Source: JACPAP01 sp035287045
GTDB taxonomy: Bacteria; Gemmatimonadota; Gemmatimonadetes; Gemmatimonadales; GWC2-71-9
NCBI GenBank assembly: GCA_035287045.1
Contig: DATECF010000024.1
Location: 9,758 to 73,757 of the forward strand
Direction of reading: 5' to 3'
Length of the DNA: 64,000 nt
In this document: positions 8,108 to 16,122 of the stretch, piece after piece
Layout: the number at the start of each line of letters is the position of its first letter
How positions within the stretch are numbered: position 1 is the stretch's first letter
Program-made: the position numbers and the translations under genes
The notes under the pieces: generated by a model
Told to the model about the DNA's origin: nothing
Seen by the model: only the letters and a program-made list of their open reading frames with translations
Databases searched by the model: none

Positions 8108-9790
8108 CTACCGTCTGCTTCTCCCCGTAGCCGCCTCCCGCTGCCACACGACGTTCCCCTCTACCATCGTGAGATCCACCTTCACGTTCTCGATCCGCAC
8201 CGGATCTATGAAGAAGGGATCCTCCGATAGCACTACCAGATCCGCAGCCTTGCCCGGTGCCAGCGTGCCGAGGACGTCGTCCAGGAAGTTGGCGTAGGCG
8301 TTGTTGGCCGTGTACGCCGTCAACGCCTCCTCCACGCTGATTCTCTGCTCCGGAATCCATCCCGTGGGCGTGGCGCCGTCGTTGGTCCGGCGCGTCACCG
8401 CCGCGTAGATGCCCAGCAGTGGATCGATGGGCGCCACGGTCCAATCGCTGCCGAACGCCACCCGGGCACCGGCGTCCAGGAGGTCACGGAAGGCATACGT
8501 GGTCTTGATGCGCTCCGGCCCAATCCGCTTTTCCGCCCACCGGCCGTCGTCAATGGCGTGGTACGGCTGCATGGACGCGGTCACGCCCAGCTCAGCGAAC
8601 CGACGGATCGCGGCCCGCGTCAGGTGTTGCGCGTGCTCGATCCGGAACCGCCGGTCGCGCGCCCCGTTCAGGGAGCGAGCGTCACGAAAGGCGTCCAGCA
8701 GCCAGTCGTTGGCCCGATCGCCGATCGCGTGCACGATCACCTGCAGCCCGGCGGAGTCCGCCGAGACGATGGAACGCCAGAGCTCCGTCGAGTCCGTCAC
8801 GACCAGGCCCCGGGTCTCCGGTGCATCCTGATAGGGGTCGTAGAACCAGGCGGTGGTCGAACCCAGCGAACCATCCACATACGCCTTGACCCCACCCCAG
8901 AAGAGCCGGTGGTCTCCCCGGCCCTCCTTGGCCACCAGATCCGCCAGGCGCTGCCAGCTCGACAGGGGTACCACGCCGTACACCCGCAGATCCAACTGCC
9001 CGCGAGCACGCGCCCGTCGGTAGGTGGCCAGGCCCTCCCAGGACCCCATGTCCGCGATGAACGTCACCCCGCGAGCCAGGGCGTGGTCCATGGCGGCGCG
9101 CAGCGCCCGGTCCCGCTCGGTATCCGTCGGTGGGGGGATGACCCGCTCCACCAGGGCCTGGGCCGCGTCTTTCAGGACCCCGGTGGGGCGCCCGTCCGGA
9201 TACCGCACGATGGTGCCACCCGGGGGATCAGCCGTCTCCCGGGTCACGCCGGCCAGCTCGAGCGCGCGGGTGTTGGCGAGCGCCATGTGCCCGTCCAGCC
9301 GGCTCACGAAGACCGGGGTCTGCGGTGTCAGGGAGTCGATCCAGTCTCGCCGCGGCAACTCCCCGCCCCACAGCTCATGATCCCAGGTGCCCCCGAGCAG
9401 CCACTCTCGCGGACCGCGACGGGCCTGCTCCCCGATCCGCCGGGCGAACTCCGCGGGGATCCGGGCGTCGCGGAGCTGTACCCCCGCGAGCTCAAACCCG
9501 CCGGCCAGGAAGTGCGTGTGACTGTCCATGAAGCCGGGCACCACCCGGCGGCCGGCGAGGGCGATCCGCCGGGTCTGCCGGCCGGTCAGCCGTTCGATCT
9601 CGGCGTCCGAGCCCACAGCCACCACCCAGCCGCCTTTCACGGCGACGGCGCTGGGAGCTTCGAGCCCGGCGACAGGCGTCCCGGGGCCGGCCCAGACCCG
9701 TCCGCCAGTCAGGACAACGTCAGCTACCTGGGCGTCCACGGTGCTCGCCGCGGCAGCCAGAGCCACAGTCAGGAGTGCAAACCTGGTCAT
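8108..9790 (-). CDS. Exported metal-dependent amidohydrolase (YtcJ-like, amidohydrolase 3 family)
   Basis: A 560-residue protein with signal peptide MTRFALLTVALAAAASTVDA. The first metal-binding pair is in VPGFMDSHTHFLAG. Further family hallmarks are VKAYVDGSLGSTTAWF, IHAIGDRANDW with a metal or proton-transfer His, FRIEHAQHL, and FGSDWTVAPIDPL with the catalytic Asp. The C-terminal composite beta domain closes with the KAADLVVLSEDPF motif common to this group. These enzymes hydrolyse amide or ester bonds, but the substrate of exported YtcJ-like members is mostly unknown. Convergent with the preceding gene; its 5' side is a 305-bp intergenic region shared divergently with holB. Confidence 0.88.
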   Translation of the reverse strand: MTRFALLTVALAAAASTVDAQVADVVLTGGRVWAGPGTPVAGLEAPSAVAVKGGWVVAVGSDAEIERLTGRQTRRIALAGRRVVPGFMDSHTHFLAGGFELAGVQLRDARIPAEFARRIGEQARRGPREWLLGGTWDHELWGGELPRRDWIDSLTPQTPVFVSRLDGHMALANTRALELAGVTRETADPPGGTIVRYPDGRPTGVLKDAAQALVERVIPPPTDTERDRALRAAMDHALARGVTFIADMGSWEGLATYRRARARGQLDLRVYGVVPLSSWQRLADLVAKEGRGDHRLFWGGVKAYVDGSLGSTTAWFYDPYQDAPETRGLVVTDSTELWRSIVSADSAGLQVIVHAIGDRANDWLLDAFRDARSLNGARDRRFRIEHAQHLTRAAIRRFAELGVTASMQPYHAIDDGRWAEKRIGPERIKTTYAFRDLLDAGARVAFGSDWTVAPIDPLLGIYAAVTRRTNDGATPTGWIPEQRISVEEALTAYTANNAYANFLDDVLGTLAPGKAADLVVLSEDPFFIDPVRIENVKVDLTMVEGNVVWQREAATGRSRR

Positions 9791-10095
9791 GCCAGAGGCC
9801 CTCCATACCAGAAGCCCTCGAGTCGCTCAGTCTCTCCGCGGCAAAAGGTAACTCTCCCGCGTGCGATTGATGACGCCGGTTCGACCTCGCGCCGCTATGT
9901 TGACCCTGCCGCTCGTAGTGAGCAAAGACTCACGTTCTGCCTGCCGGTTGTGCTGCAGGAGTGAGGGGTCGCTCACTTAACCGGAATCCGGCTCGAGGGA
10001 ATCTGGCCGTTGCAGTATGCGTAACTGATTGACTGTTAATATGGTTACGGCATCTTGGTACAAAGGACGCGCCCAGTTGGTTACCTTTAAAGCAC
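9791..10095. other. Divergent intergenic region (amidohydrolase / holB)
   Basis: 305 bp between divergent genes, clearly more A+T-rich than its surroundings near 10010-10090. A TTGACT hexamer lies at 10029-10034 on the plus strand, but no well-spaced -10 follows, so I do not call a promoter. I see no RNA gene and no credible open frame; short frames lack ribosome sites. Confidence 0.5.
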
Positions 10096-11154
10096 ATGAA
10101 TCTTCGCCCGGTCTACGGCCATGAGCCGTTGCTGAGCCGGCTGGAGGGCGCACTAACCTCCGGCCGGTTCCCGCAAGCAACCCTGTTTGTCGGCCCGGCT
10201 GGCGTCGGCAAGCAGCGCCTCGCGGTTTGGGTTGCCCAGGGCCTGCTGTGCGACCGCGGGCCCGGTGCCCCGTGCGGCGCGTGCGACTCGTGCCGCCGGG
10301 TGCTGGGACTTAACCACCCGGACCTGCACTGGTTTGTCCCCGTCGTCCGCCCGAAAACCGGGGACCAGGACAAGCAGGTGGATGAGGTCGAGGCGCTCCT
10401 GGCCGAGGCCATGGCGGCACGGCGGGCAGACCCGCTATACGGACCCCCGGAGCCCATGGCCAGCCACCCGCTGGCGAGCATCCGGCTGCTACAGCGTCGC
10501 GTCAACCTGCGCCCCTTTGCCGGGGCCAGGAAAGTGCTGATCCTGGGCAACGCCGAGCGCCTGGTGGTGCAGGAGGCCAGCCAGGAAGCCGCGAATGCCC
10601 TGCTCAAGGTTCTGGAGGAGCCGCCGGACGACACCTTCATGATCCTCACGGCCAGAGAGGCGCGGGCCCTCCTGCCAACCATCCGCTCCCGGCTCGTCCC
10701 GGTTCGCATTGGGGGCGTGGGCGATGAAGCCGTGCGGCGCTTCCTTCAGACCGAGCTGGATCCGGCACCCCGCGGCGCGGCCCTTGAGCAGCGGGTCCTG
10801 CTGGCTCAGGGGAGCATTGGCCGGGCCCTGGCGGCTGGTGGGCAGGGAGACTCGGCCGAGAAGGCGGCACAGCGCCTTCTGGACGCGGTTGGGGGAGGAC
10901 CCTCAAGGTGGGCGGCGGCGGCCCTGGCGCAGGCGCCTTGGGCGGCCCGGGGGGACTTTACGGCCAGCCTGGACGCACTGGCGTTAAGGTTGCGCGATGG
11001 TGCCGCCAAGGAGGCGCTAGCGAGCCCCGAGCGGTTGCGTCGCCGCCTTGCCGCCCTGCAAGCCGTGGAGCGAATCCGGACCGAGGCGCAGGGCAACGCC
11101 AATCCCCAACTGGCCCTGGCGGTGCTGGCGAGCGACTTGGAGAACCTAGCGTGA
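10096..11154 (+). CDS. holB: DNA polymerase III delta' subunit (clamp loader)
   Basis: A 352-residue AAA+ clamp-loader subunit. It has a Walker-A-like GPAGVGKQRL near residue 35 and a four-cysteine zinc module (CDRGPGAPCGACDSC) around residues 53-67, as in DnaX/HolB proteins. NALLKVLEEPPDD with the sensor segment TILTAREARALLPTIRSR follows. Delta' helps DnaX load the beta clamp during replication and repair. Length and layout are those of HolB rather than the longer DnaX. Its TGA overlaps the GTG of moaC (GTGA), so the two are translationally coupled even though their functions are unrelated. Confidence 0.88.
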   Translation: MNLRPVYGHEPLLSRLEGALTSGRFPQATLFVGPAGVGKQRLAVWVAQGLLCDRGPGAPCGACDSCRRVLGLNHPDLHWFVPVVRPKTGDQDKQVDEVEALLAEAMAARRADPLYGPPEPMASHPLASIRLLQRRVNLRPFAGARKVLILGNAERLVVQEASQEAANALLKVLEEPPDDTFMILTAREARALLPTIRSRLVPVRIGGVGDEAVRRFLQTELDPAPRGAALEQRVLLAQGSIGRALAAGGQGDSAEKAAQRLLDAVGGGPSRWAAAALAQAPWAARGDFTASLDALALRLRDGAAKEALASPERLRRRLAALQAVERIRTEAQGNANPQLALAVLASDLENLA

Positions 11155-11627
11155 GCCTGTCCCACGTCGATGCGGCCGGCCGCCCACGCATGGTGGACGT
11201 AGGCGCGAAGGCCGCGACCGAGCGGACGGCCGTGGCTGAGGGGCTGATCCGCATGGCCCGCGAGGCGCTGGACGAGGTCCAGCGAAACGCCGGCCCCAAG
11301 GGTGACGTACTGACCACCGCCGAGCTCGCCGGCGTCATGGCGGCGAAACGCACGGCGGACTTGATCCCATTGTGCCATCCGCTCCCGCTGGACCACGTGG
11401 CGGTGGAGGTATCGCTCGATCCCACCGTCCCGGGAGTGCGGGTTCGCGCGACGGTCCGTGCCACCGCGCGGACCGGGGTGGAGATGGAAGCGTTGACCGC
11501 GGCCGCGGTGGCGTTGCTCACGGTCTATGACATGGTCAAGGCCGCGGACCGCGGGATGGAGATCGAAGGGATCCGGCTGCTCGAGAAGGTCGGCGGCAAG
11601 TCGGGCGACTGGCGACGTCCCGGGTAA
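11151..11627 (+). CDS. moaC: Cyclic pyranopterin monophosphate synthase
   Basis: A 158-residue MoaC, which converts the MoaA product into cyclic pyranopterin monophosphate in molybdenum-cofactor synthesis. The GTG start overlaps the holB stop. The sequence begins with the usual SLSHVDAAGRPRMVDV and carries the conserved LIPLCHPLPL, RTGVEMEALTA and LTVYDMVKA motifs that hold the active-site His, Glu, Asp and Lys. Length matches the family (about 160). No other moa genes are in the window, so the rest of the pathway lies elsewhere. Confidence 0.95.
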   Translation: MSLSHVDAAGRPRMVDVGAKAATERTAVAEGLIRMAREALDEVQRNAGPKGDVLTTAELAGVMAAKRTADLIPLCHPLPLDHVAVEVSLDPTVPGVRVRATVRATARTGVEMEALTAAAVALLTVYDMVKAADRGMEIEGIRLLEKVGGKSGDWRRPG

Positions 11628-11658
11628 CCCGTCAGCTGCCCTGTATCAGAGGAGGCGT

Positions 11659-12357
11659 ATGACCGAACCAACGTCGGCGAATCAAATCGGACGGGGCCTG
11701 AGACTCTCGGCCACGCAGGTGCTGATGCTGCGGGGCCTGGCCCTGTTCGTGGCGTCGTTATTGCTGGTCACCACGGTGCGCGCCCTGGCGGCGCGGGGCG
11801 GCGCGGGAGACGGCGGAGCCGCCTACACCGGTACGGCGATCGTGAGGGAGCTGACGAGCCTGCAAAGCTCCCTCGACCGCACCAGCGGCGAGCTGGAGTT
11901 GATGCAGTTAGAGCTGCGGCGGGCCCGTGCCCTGCTGGACTACTCGTCACGCTATCAGGTCCCCTCGGACCTGGTGGCTCTGATCTACGATACGGCGCTC
12001 CGGGAGGGGCTGGACCCGGACCTGGCGTTCCGCCTGGTGAGGGTCGAGAGCGCCTTTGACCCCAAAGCCGTGAGCTCCGCCCGGGCCATCGGACTGGCGC
12101 AGATCCAGCTCAGGACGGCGCGGTTCTACGAACCGGGGATTACCGAGAAGGGGCTGTTCGACCCCCCCACCAACCTGCGGATCGGCTTCCGCTACCTGCG
12201 CGACCTGATTGGGACGTACCAGGGGAACCTGCGGCTCGCGCTGCTGGCCTACAACCGCGGCCCGGCGAAGGTGAATCAGCTGTTGGGGGACGGGAAGGAA
12301 CCCGGCAACGGCTACGCGACGTCGGTGCTCAGTCCTCGCGCGAGCCGTCGTCGCTAG
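11659..12357 (+). CDS. Membrane-anchored lytic transglycosylase (SLT domain)
   Basis: 232 residues, with a strong AGAGGAGG ribosome site just before the ATG at 11659. It has a single membrane segment (LALFVASLLLVTTVRALA, about residues 25-42), a short coiled-coil-like stretch (LTSLQSSLDRTSGELELMQL) and then a lysozyme-like transglycosylase domain. The catalytic Glu is in RLVRVESAFDPKAVS, followed by AIGLAQIQ and LLAYNRGP, the usual SLT motifs. It would cleave peptidoglycan glycan strands from the inner-membrane face. The 3' end overlaps the convergent LysM transglycosylase gene by 29 bp. Two unrelated transglycosylases meeting tail to tail is unusual but probably coincidental. Confidence 0.85.
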   Translation: MTEPTSANQIGRGLRLSATQVLMLRGLALFVASLLLVTTVRALAARGGAGDGGAAYTGTAIVRELTSLQSSLDRTSGELELMQLELRRARALLDYSSRYQVPSDLVALIYDTALREGLDPDLAFRLVRVESAFDPKAVSSARAIGLAQIQLRTARFYEPGITEKGLFDPPTNLRIGFRYLRDLIGTYQGNLRLALLAYNRGPAKVNQLLGDGKEPGNGYATSVLSPRASRRR

Positions 12358-13927
12358 CGGGCGCGGCAACGATCAGCCGCTGGCCGGCGCGCAGCACCTC
12401 ACCGGCCGACATCCCGTTCCACTGCCGAAGGGCCGCGACCGTCGCGCCGTAGCGTCGGGAGAGGAACCAGAGGGTCTCCCCGGGCTCCACGACGTGGACG
12501 GTGCCGGCCGGAGGAGCCGCAGGGGCCACAGAAGCTACGCCGGAGGAGGCCTGCTGCGTGGCGCGGTTGGCTGGACGTCGGGCGACCCCGCGGGCGACGG
12601 CGCTCACCGGCACTTTCAGCCGCGCCCCAATGCGCAGCGCGCGCGCTTTGACCCCCGGGTTGGCGGCAAGGAGCAGACTCACGCTCACCCGGTAGCGCTC
12701 CGCGATTCCGGACAGGGTCTCACCCCGCGTCACCACGTGCTCCAGAAAGTTCACGCGCTCGCTGGCCGGTAGCTCCAGGTAGCGCTGCGACACGGTGGTA
12801 CCGGCGCCGCGCGGCACCCGAACGATGGCGGAGCGGCGGGGCGGCGTAACGCCGCGGTAGTACTGGGGGTTGAGCTCTAACAGCGCGGCGGTGGTGGTGT
12901 CCGCCAGCCGGGCGATCACATCGAACCCGGTGGCATCGGGAACGGTGATCTCGTCGAACACCAGCGGCTCCAGGTCCGGCGTCTCGTCGAACCCGAACCG
13001 CTTGGGATCCTTGGCGATGAGGGCGGCGGCGATGAGCTTGGGGACGTAATCCCGCGTCTCGGGGCGGAGGTACCGCCGCTCCGCCAGCGAGAAGAAGGTT
13101 TCGTCGCTCAGCGCTTCCGGCTCGCCCGGCAGGCGTTGAATCCCCCGCATGACCCGCCCGGTGCCGCCGTTGTAGGCCGCGGCGGCGAGGTACCACGACC
13201 CGAACATGCTGTCCAGGTCCCGCAGGTGCCGGGCCGCGGCGTCGGTCGCCTTGAACGGGTCCCGCCGCTCGTCCACCCACTGATCCACCTGCAGGCCGTA
13301 GCGTCGCCCCGTGTACGTCATGAACTGCCACATCCCCACGGCTTTCGCGCGCGAGACCGCCGTGTTGGAGTAGCCGCTCTCAATGAGCCCCAGGTACACC
13401 AGGTCCTCGGGGACGCCATAGCTCCTGAAGCGCGCGCGGATCATGCCTTCGTACCGACGCAGGCGGCCCAGCCAGATCGTGAACCGGTCGCGCGAGTCGA
13501 TCTGGAAGAAGTTCATGTAGTACAGAACCCGGGACCGGGCGGCAAACGACTCCACGTCGATATCCCAGGTGACGCCGGCGGCGCTGGCGGCGCCACCCCC
13601 AGCGTCCTCGAACAGGCGGGACGCCTCGGTCGTCACTTCCCGCTCGCCGACCGCGGCTGGCACCGGCAACACGCCTCGGGCCCCGGTCTCCCCCTTCCCC
13701 AATCCCTTGAACTCGAGCTCCTGCAGCGCCGCGAGGGCGGCCTGGTCGGCCGCGGAATCCTCAGGCGGCTCGGCGAGGATGGGAGCGGGCTCCTGCGAAC
13801 CGGGCAGGGCCAGGGACGCGGACGCCTCGGGCGCCGGCGGCGCGACGCGCTGCCCGCCACAGGCCCACGCCAGCGAGGCCGCTCCCCAGAGAACCGCTGC
13901 TCCAACCCTGCGCCTGAAACCGTCCAT
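12329..13927 (-). CDS. MltD-like lytic murein transglycosylase with two LysM domains, lipoprotein
   Basis: 532 residues. The signal peptide ends in a lipobox (SLAWAC near residue 23), so it is membrane-anchored in the periplasm. A low-complexity linker is followed by an SLT domain with catalytic Glu in YLGLIESGYSN and supporting motifs AVGMWQFMTYTGRRYGL and AAAYNGGTG. Two C-terminal LysM modules bind peptidoglycan: one from about residue 395 (HVVTRGETLSGIAERY) and one from about 480 (HVVEPGETLWFLSRRYG). This is the MltD domain order. Its ATG overlaps the stop of the preceding 141-residue gene (TAATG), making it the last gene of a four-gene operon with three small proteins of unknown role. Confidence 0.92.
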   Translation of the reverse strand: MDGFRRRVGAAVLWGAASLAWACGGQRVAPPAPEASASLALPGSQEPAPILAEPPEDSAADQAALAALQELEFKGLGKGETGARGVLPVPAAVGEREVTTEASRLFEDAGGGAASAAGVTWDIDVESFAARSRVLYYMNFFQIDSRDRFTIWLGRLRRYEGMIRARFRSYGVPEDLVYLGLIESGYSNTAVSRAKAVGMWQFMTYTGRRYGLQVDQWVDERRDPFKATDAAARHLRDLDSMFGSWYLAAAAYNGGTGRVMRGIQRLPGEPEALSDETFFSLAERRYLRPETRDYVPKLIAAALIAKDPKRFGFDETPDLEPLVFDEITVPDATGFDVIARLADTTTAALLELNPQYYRGVTPPRRSAIVRVPRGAGTTVSQRYLELPASERVNFLEHVVTRGETLSGIAERYRVSVSLLLAANPGVKARALRIGARLKVPVSAVARGVARRPANRATQQASSGVASVAPAAPPAGTVHVVEPGETLWFLSRRYGATVAALRQWNGMSAGEVLRAGQRLIVAAPASDDGSRED

Positions 13928-14352
13928 TACGTCGTCTCCGTGCGGACGAACAGGTTGCCCAGCAGCCGGTTCGTCGCGTTCAACACCGCCAGGGCGGCGC
14001 CCCGCTCGCGGCCGTCCTCCGTGAGATACGAGCCCACGATGCGCCGGGACTCAGCCTCCAGATGGGTGGCGAGCGACACGATGATGATGGTCGAGTCGAA
14101 CGCCCGCAGCGCCTTGACGCCCAGCAACTCGAACGTCATGCGCACGTTGATGGACTGCTCGATGGCCCGGACCGCGGCTTCCGCCGCACACCGTAACGCC
14201 CCCGTCTGGGACGCGATGCCCTCGGCCACGCCCACGAACGGCTGCCCGGGCATCCACTCCAGCACCACCCGGGCTTGACACCCACCGCTCGGCAGGCGTC
14301 GAAACTCGAACTCGACAAACCGGAGCCGCTCGCGAACCGCTCCTGCCGTCAC
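13927..14352 (-). CDS. Conserved-looking protein of unknown function, 141 residues
   Basis: The GTG start at 14350-14352 is supported by a strong ribosome site (GGAGGGGAGG) 3-4 nt upstream. The protein has two similar alpha/beta halves, FVGVAEGIASQTGALRCAAE and RRIVGSYLTEDGRERGAAL, each followed by an alanine-rich helix; the second ends in VLNATNRLL. This resembles, loosely, the duplicated regulatory domain at the C-terminus of 2-isopropylmalate synthases, but no catalytic residues are visible and the similarity may be structural only. No signal peptide or membrane segment. Third gene of the operon ending in the LysM transglycosylase. Confidence 0.6.
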   Translation of the reverse strand: MTAGAVRERLRFVEFEFRRLPSGGCQARVVLEWMPGQPFVGVAEGIASQTGALRCAAEAAVRAIEQSINVRMTFELLGVKALRAFDSTIIIVSLATHLEAESRRIVGSYLTEDGRERGAALAVLNATNRLLGNLFVRTETT

Positions 14353-14375
14353 GCGCCTCCCCTCCGCTCAAGGCG

Positions 14376-14630
14376 CTACTCGTCGCCGTCGAACCGAACT
14401 TCGAGCTGCCCCTGAGGCGCTTCGTCCACCGCACGGATGAGGTCGGCGTCCAGCCGCGGTTTCCCCCCGTCATCCATCAGCACCGTCACCAGCAGCACCT
14501 GACCGTCTTCCATCGTGATCCGCAGCTGGCGGCAATCGGACCGAATGATCACGTCCTGCACGGTCCGGTCACGCAAATGCCCCACCGCCTCGGCGATTCG
14601 GCGCAACTCCTGCAGCGACGCGATGGTCAC
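14376..14630 (-). CDS. Small hypothetical protein, 84 residues
   Basis: The frame is open much further upstream, but that part is antisense-like and overlaps the 81-residue gene. The GTG at 14628-14630, 22 nt after that gene's stop, gives an acidic protein beginning VTIASLQELRRIAEAVG and ending EVRFDGDE. It has one helix and four predicted beta-strands (VQDVIIRSDCRQLRITMEDG, then QVLLVTVLMDD), and no membrane segment. Function unknown. The tight spacing on both sides supports a real gene in the operon 14898 to 12329. Confidence 0.55.
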   Translation of the reverse strand: MTIASLQELRRIAEAVGHLRDRTVQDVIIRSDCRQLRITMEDGQVLLVTVLMDDGGKPRLDADLIRAVDEAPQGQLEVRFDGDE

Positions 14631-14652
14631 GGCAACGGCGGCAGCCGGATGC

Positions 14653-14898
14653 TCAGCCGATGTGCTGCTCCAGCACTGCCCGCAGCGCCTCGTCCGTGAT
14701 GCGGTCGGCCTGGAGAAACAGCGACGACTTCGAAACCGACTCCAACGGGTACGGGGCCCAGAACGAACGCGGCTCCCGGTCGGCGTTCGCGGTGCGGAAG
14801 GAGAGCATGAGCTGCCAGAGTTGCACGTTTGCCCGGCGCTCGGCCGCGGCCTGCACGTGCCACACTTGGCCTTCCGCTGCAATGACTCTCCACGCCAT
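14653..14898 (-). CDS. Small hypothetical protein, 81 residues; first gene of operon
   Basis: It begins MAWRVIAAEGQVWHVQAAAE and is likely a small all-beta protein (WQLMLSFRT; PRSFWAPYPLESVSK) with a C-terminal helix (ITDEALRAVLEQH). No signal peptide or known motif. TAGGA precedes the ATG. It is the first gene behind a recognisable promoter (-35 TTGACT, -10 CATATT). Function unknown. Confidence 0.55.
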   Translation of the reverse strand: MAWRVIAAEGQVWHVQAAAERRANVQLWQLMLSFRTANADREPRSFWAPYPLESVSKSSLFLQADRITDEALRAVLEQHIG

Positions 14899-14945
14899 GG
14901 CGTCCTAGTGCCTCAACCCTGATGGGGACTTTGGCAGGTCCGGCC

Positions 14946-14975
14946 AATATGAGTCCGGCCCACGACACGAGTCAA
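14946..14975 (-). promoter_or_regulatory. Sigma-70-type promoter for the small-protein/LysM transglycosylase operon
   Basis: Minus strand: -35 TTGACT (complement of 14970-14975), 18-bp spacer, -10 CATATT (complement of 14946-14951). It lies about 50 bp before the ATG of the 81-residue gene, in the only A+T-richer stretch between the two operons. Confidence 0.55.
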
Positions 14976-15048
14976 GTGCCGAAAACCCGCCTAAGTGTTG
15001 ACGCTACTGCAAGCTAGGGAGTGTCCCGGCTCCCCGGGGTGACGGGCG

Positions 15049-15957
15049 TCACGAGGGGCCGCAATCCTCCAGGACGGCCTGGCGCACCCCCTCGAGCCCC
15101 GCCAGCCGCCGGGGGTAGGCCAGGAGCCGCACCTGCGCCGTGCCCGCCAGCCGCCGGGCAAACCGGAACTGGCTTGCCAGCCTCCCCGAATCCAGCTGCA
15201 CCGTGTTGAACGCATCACGCAGGATCTCCAGGAACGCGGCTGCCGGGGCCAGGGGCGTGATGCGCACCGCCAAGCCTCGGGTCAACACGTACAACGCGCG
15301 CAGGGGCAGCGGGTCGCGCACGCTCATAGAGGACGGCAACGGCACGATGCGCTTGGCGGCGCCCGGCGCCATGCGCGGCCCGGTGCGCAGCATACCCAAC
15401 AGGTGGCGCGCGACGCGGGGGGCCAGCTTGATGCTCGGGATGCCCGGCTCCGCCACGTAACCCGCCCCGCGCCGGATGAGGACCAGGAGATCGTCGGTCA
15501 CCAGCGGATAGCCCGCCTGAAGAAACGCGGCCGCGAGGCTCGACTTCCCCATGCCGCAGTCGCCCAGGAACCCGATCACGCCGCCATCCACCGCCACCGC
15601 GCTCCCGTGGAGCGGCTCCTGCCCTCTGGCCAGCAGCGAAAAGGACAGCACCTGCGGCAGCAGGTACGCCCGAAACGCCTCGTTGGTGGCTCGCGGAAGC
15701 CGACGCCACCGGACGGTGGCGCCGTCAGCGCTGACGATGAAATCCGACAGCCCCCGCCAGCGAAGCAAGGCCGAGCCGTCGGAATGCCCCTGGTAGGAAA
15801 ACCAGGACCGCGAGGAGCTCAACTCCTCGAACCGCCGACCCGCCGACCCGCCGACCCGCCGAATCGCCACACTGGCCCGCCGCGGATCCCGCGGACACGG
15901 CAGCGCCAGGGGAGACCGCACGGCGAGACCGTACAGCCGGTAGGTCCCGCCGGGCAC
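15049..15957 (-). CDS. HPr kinase-like lasso peptide kinase
   Basis: 302 residues, read from a GTG only 2 nt after the precursor TAG. The C-terminal half resembles the P-loop kinase domain of HPr kinase/phosphorylase: GFLGDCGMGKSSLAAAFLQ is the Walker A, and YPLVTDDLLVL follows with the acidic pair expected to bind Mg. The N-terminal half is the variable domain seen in lasso-associated kinases of the ThcoK/PadeK type, which phosphorylate a serine of the precursor. Here the core ends LSGGNA, so the acceptor would be an internal Ser or Thr rather than the terminal Ser of paeninodin; that is inference. The N-terminal coding region contains a threefold tandem 8-mer. Third gene of the minus-strand arm. 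Confidence 0.85.
   Translation of the reverse strand: MPGGTYRLYGLAVRSPLALPCPRDPRRASVAIRRVGGSAGRRFEELSSSRSWFSYQGHSDGSALLRWRGLSDFIVSADGATVRWRRLPRATNEAFRAYLLPQVLSFSLLARGQEPLHGSAVAVDGGVIGFLGDCGMGKSSLAAAFLQAGYPLVTDDLLVLIRRGAGYVAEPGIPSIKLAPRVARHLLGMLRTGPRMAPGAAKRIVPLPSSMSVRDPLPLRALYVLTRGLAVRITPLAPAAAFLEILRDAFNTVQLDSGRLASQFRFARRLAGTAQVRLLAYPRRLAGLEGVRQAVLEDCGPS
15831..15868. repeat. Tandem GCCGACCC octamer inside the lasso kinase gene
   Basis: Three consecutive copies of GCCGACCC flanked by partial units (ACCGCC on the left, GCCGAATCGCC on the right). Because 3 x 8 = 24, the frame is kept; it encodes the stretch RRVGGSAGRRFEEL. Copy-number changes not divisible by three would inactivate the kinase, so it could act as a phase-variation switch. 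Confidence 0.6.
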
Positions 15958-15959
15958 GG

Positions 15960-16109
15960 CTACGCGTTGCCCCCGGACAGTTTGGTGCGGGGCTTGCCCG
16001 CTCCGTCGGCCCGGTTCCCGCCTTTCGCCCGCGTGAGTGCCCGAAGGTCACCGTGGACCTTGAGCCGGGGCTTGCGATAGGGCTTCTTGGACTGCCGCTG
16101 CCGCTTCAT
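15960..16109 (-). CDS. Lasso peptide precursor (49 residues)
   Basis: The ATG at 16107-16109 follows a GGGGAAGG ribosome site. The leader (residues 1-27) carries the lasso leader signature: Tyr11, Pro14, Leu16, Gly20 and Leu25-Thr26 (YRKPRLKVHG then DLRALTR), matching YxxPxLxxxG and the threonine at position -2. Cleavage after Arg27 would leave a 22-residue core starting Ala28 (AKGGNRADG), whose eighth residue is Asp35. This is exactly what an Ala1-Asp8 macrolactam ring needs. The tail GAGKPRTKLSGGNA is basic with no aromatic residue. Ala1 is known in paeninodin, also from a kinase-containing cluster. Position between cyclase and kinase (13 bp and 2 bp gaps) supports the call. Core boundaries are predicted. 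Confidence 0.85.
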   Translation of the reverse strand: MKRQRQSKKPYRKPRLKVHGDLRALTRAKGGNRADGAGKPRTKLSGGNA

Positions 16110-16122
16110 GCACACCTTCCCC

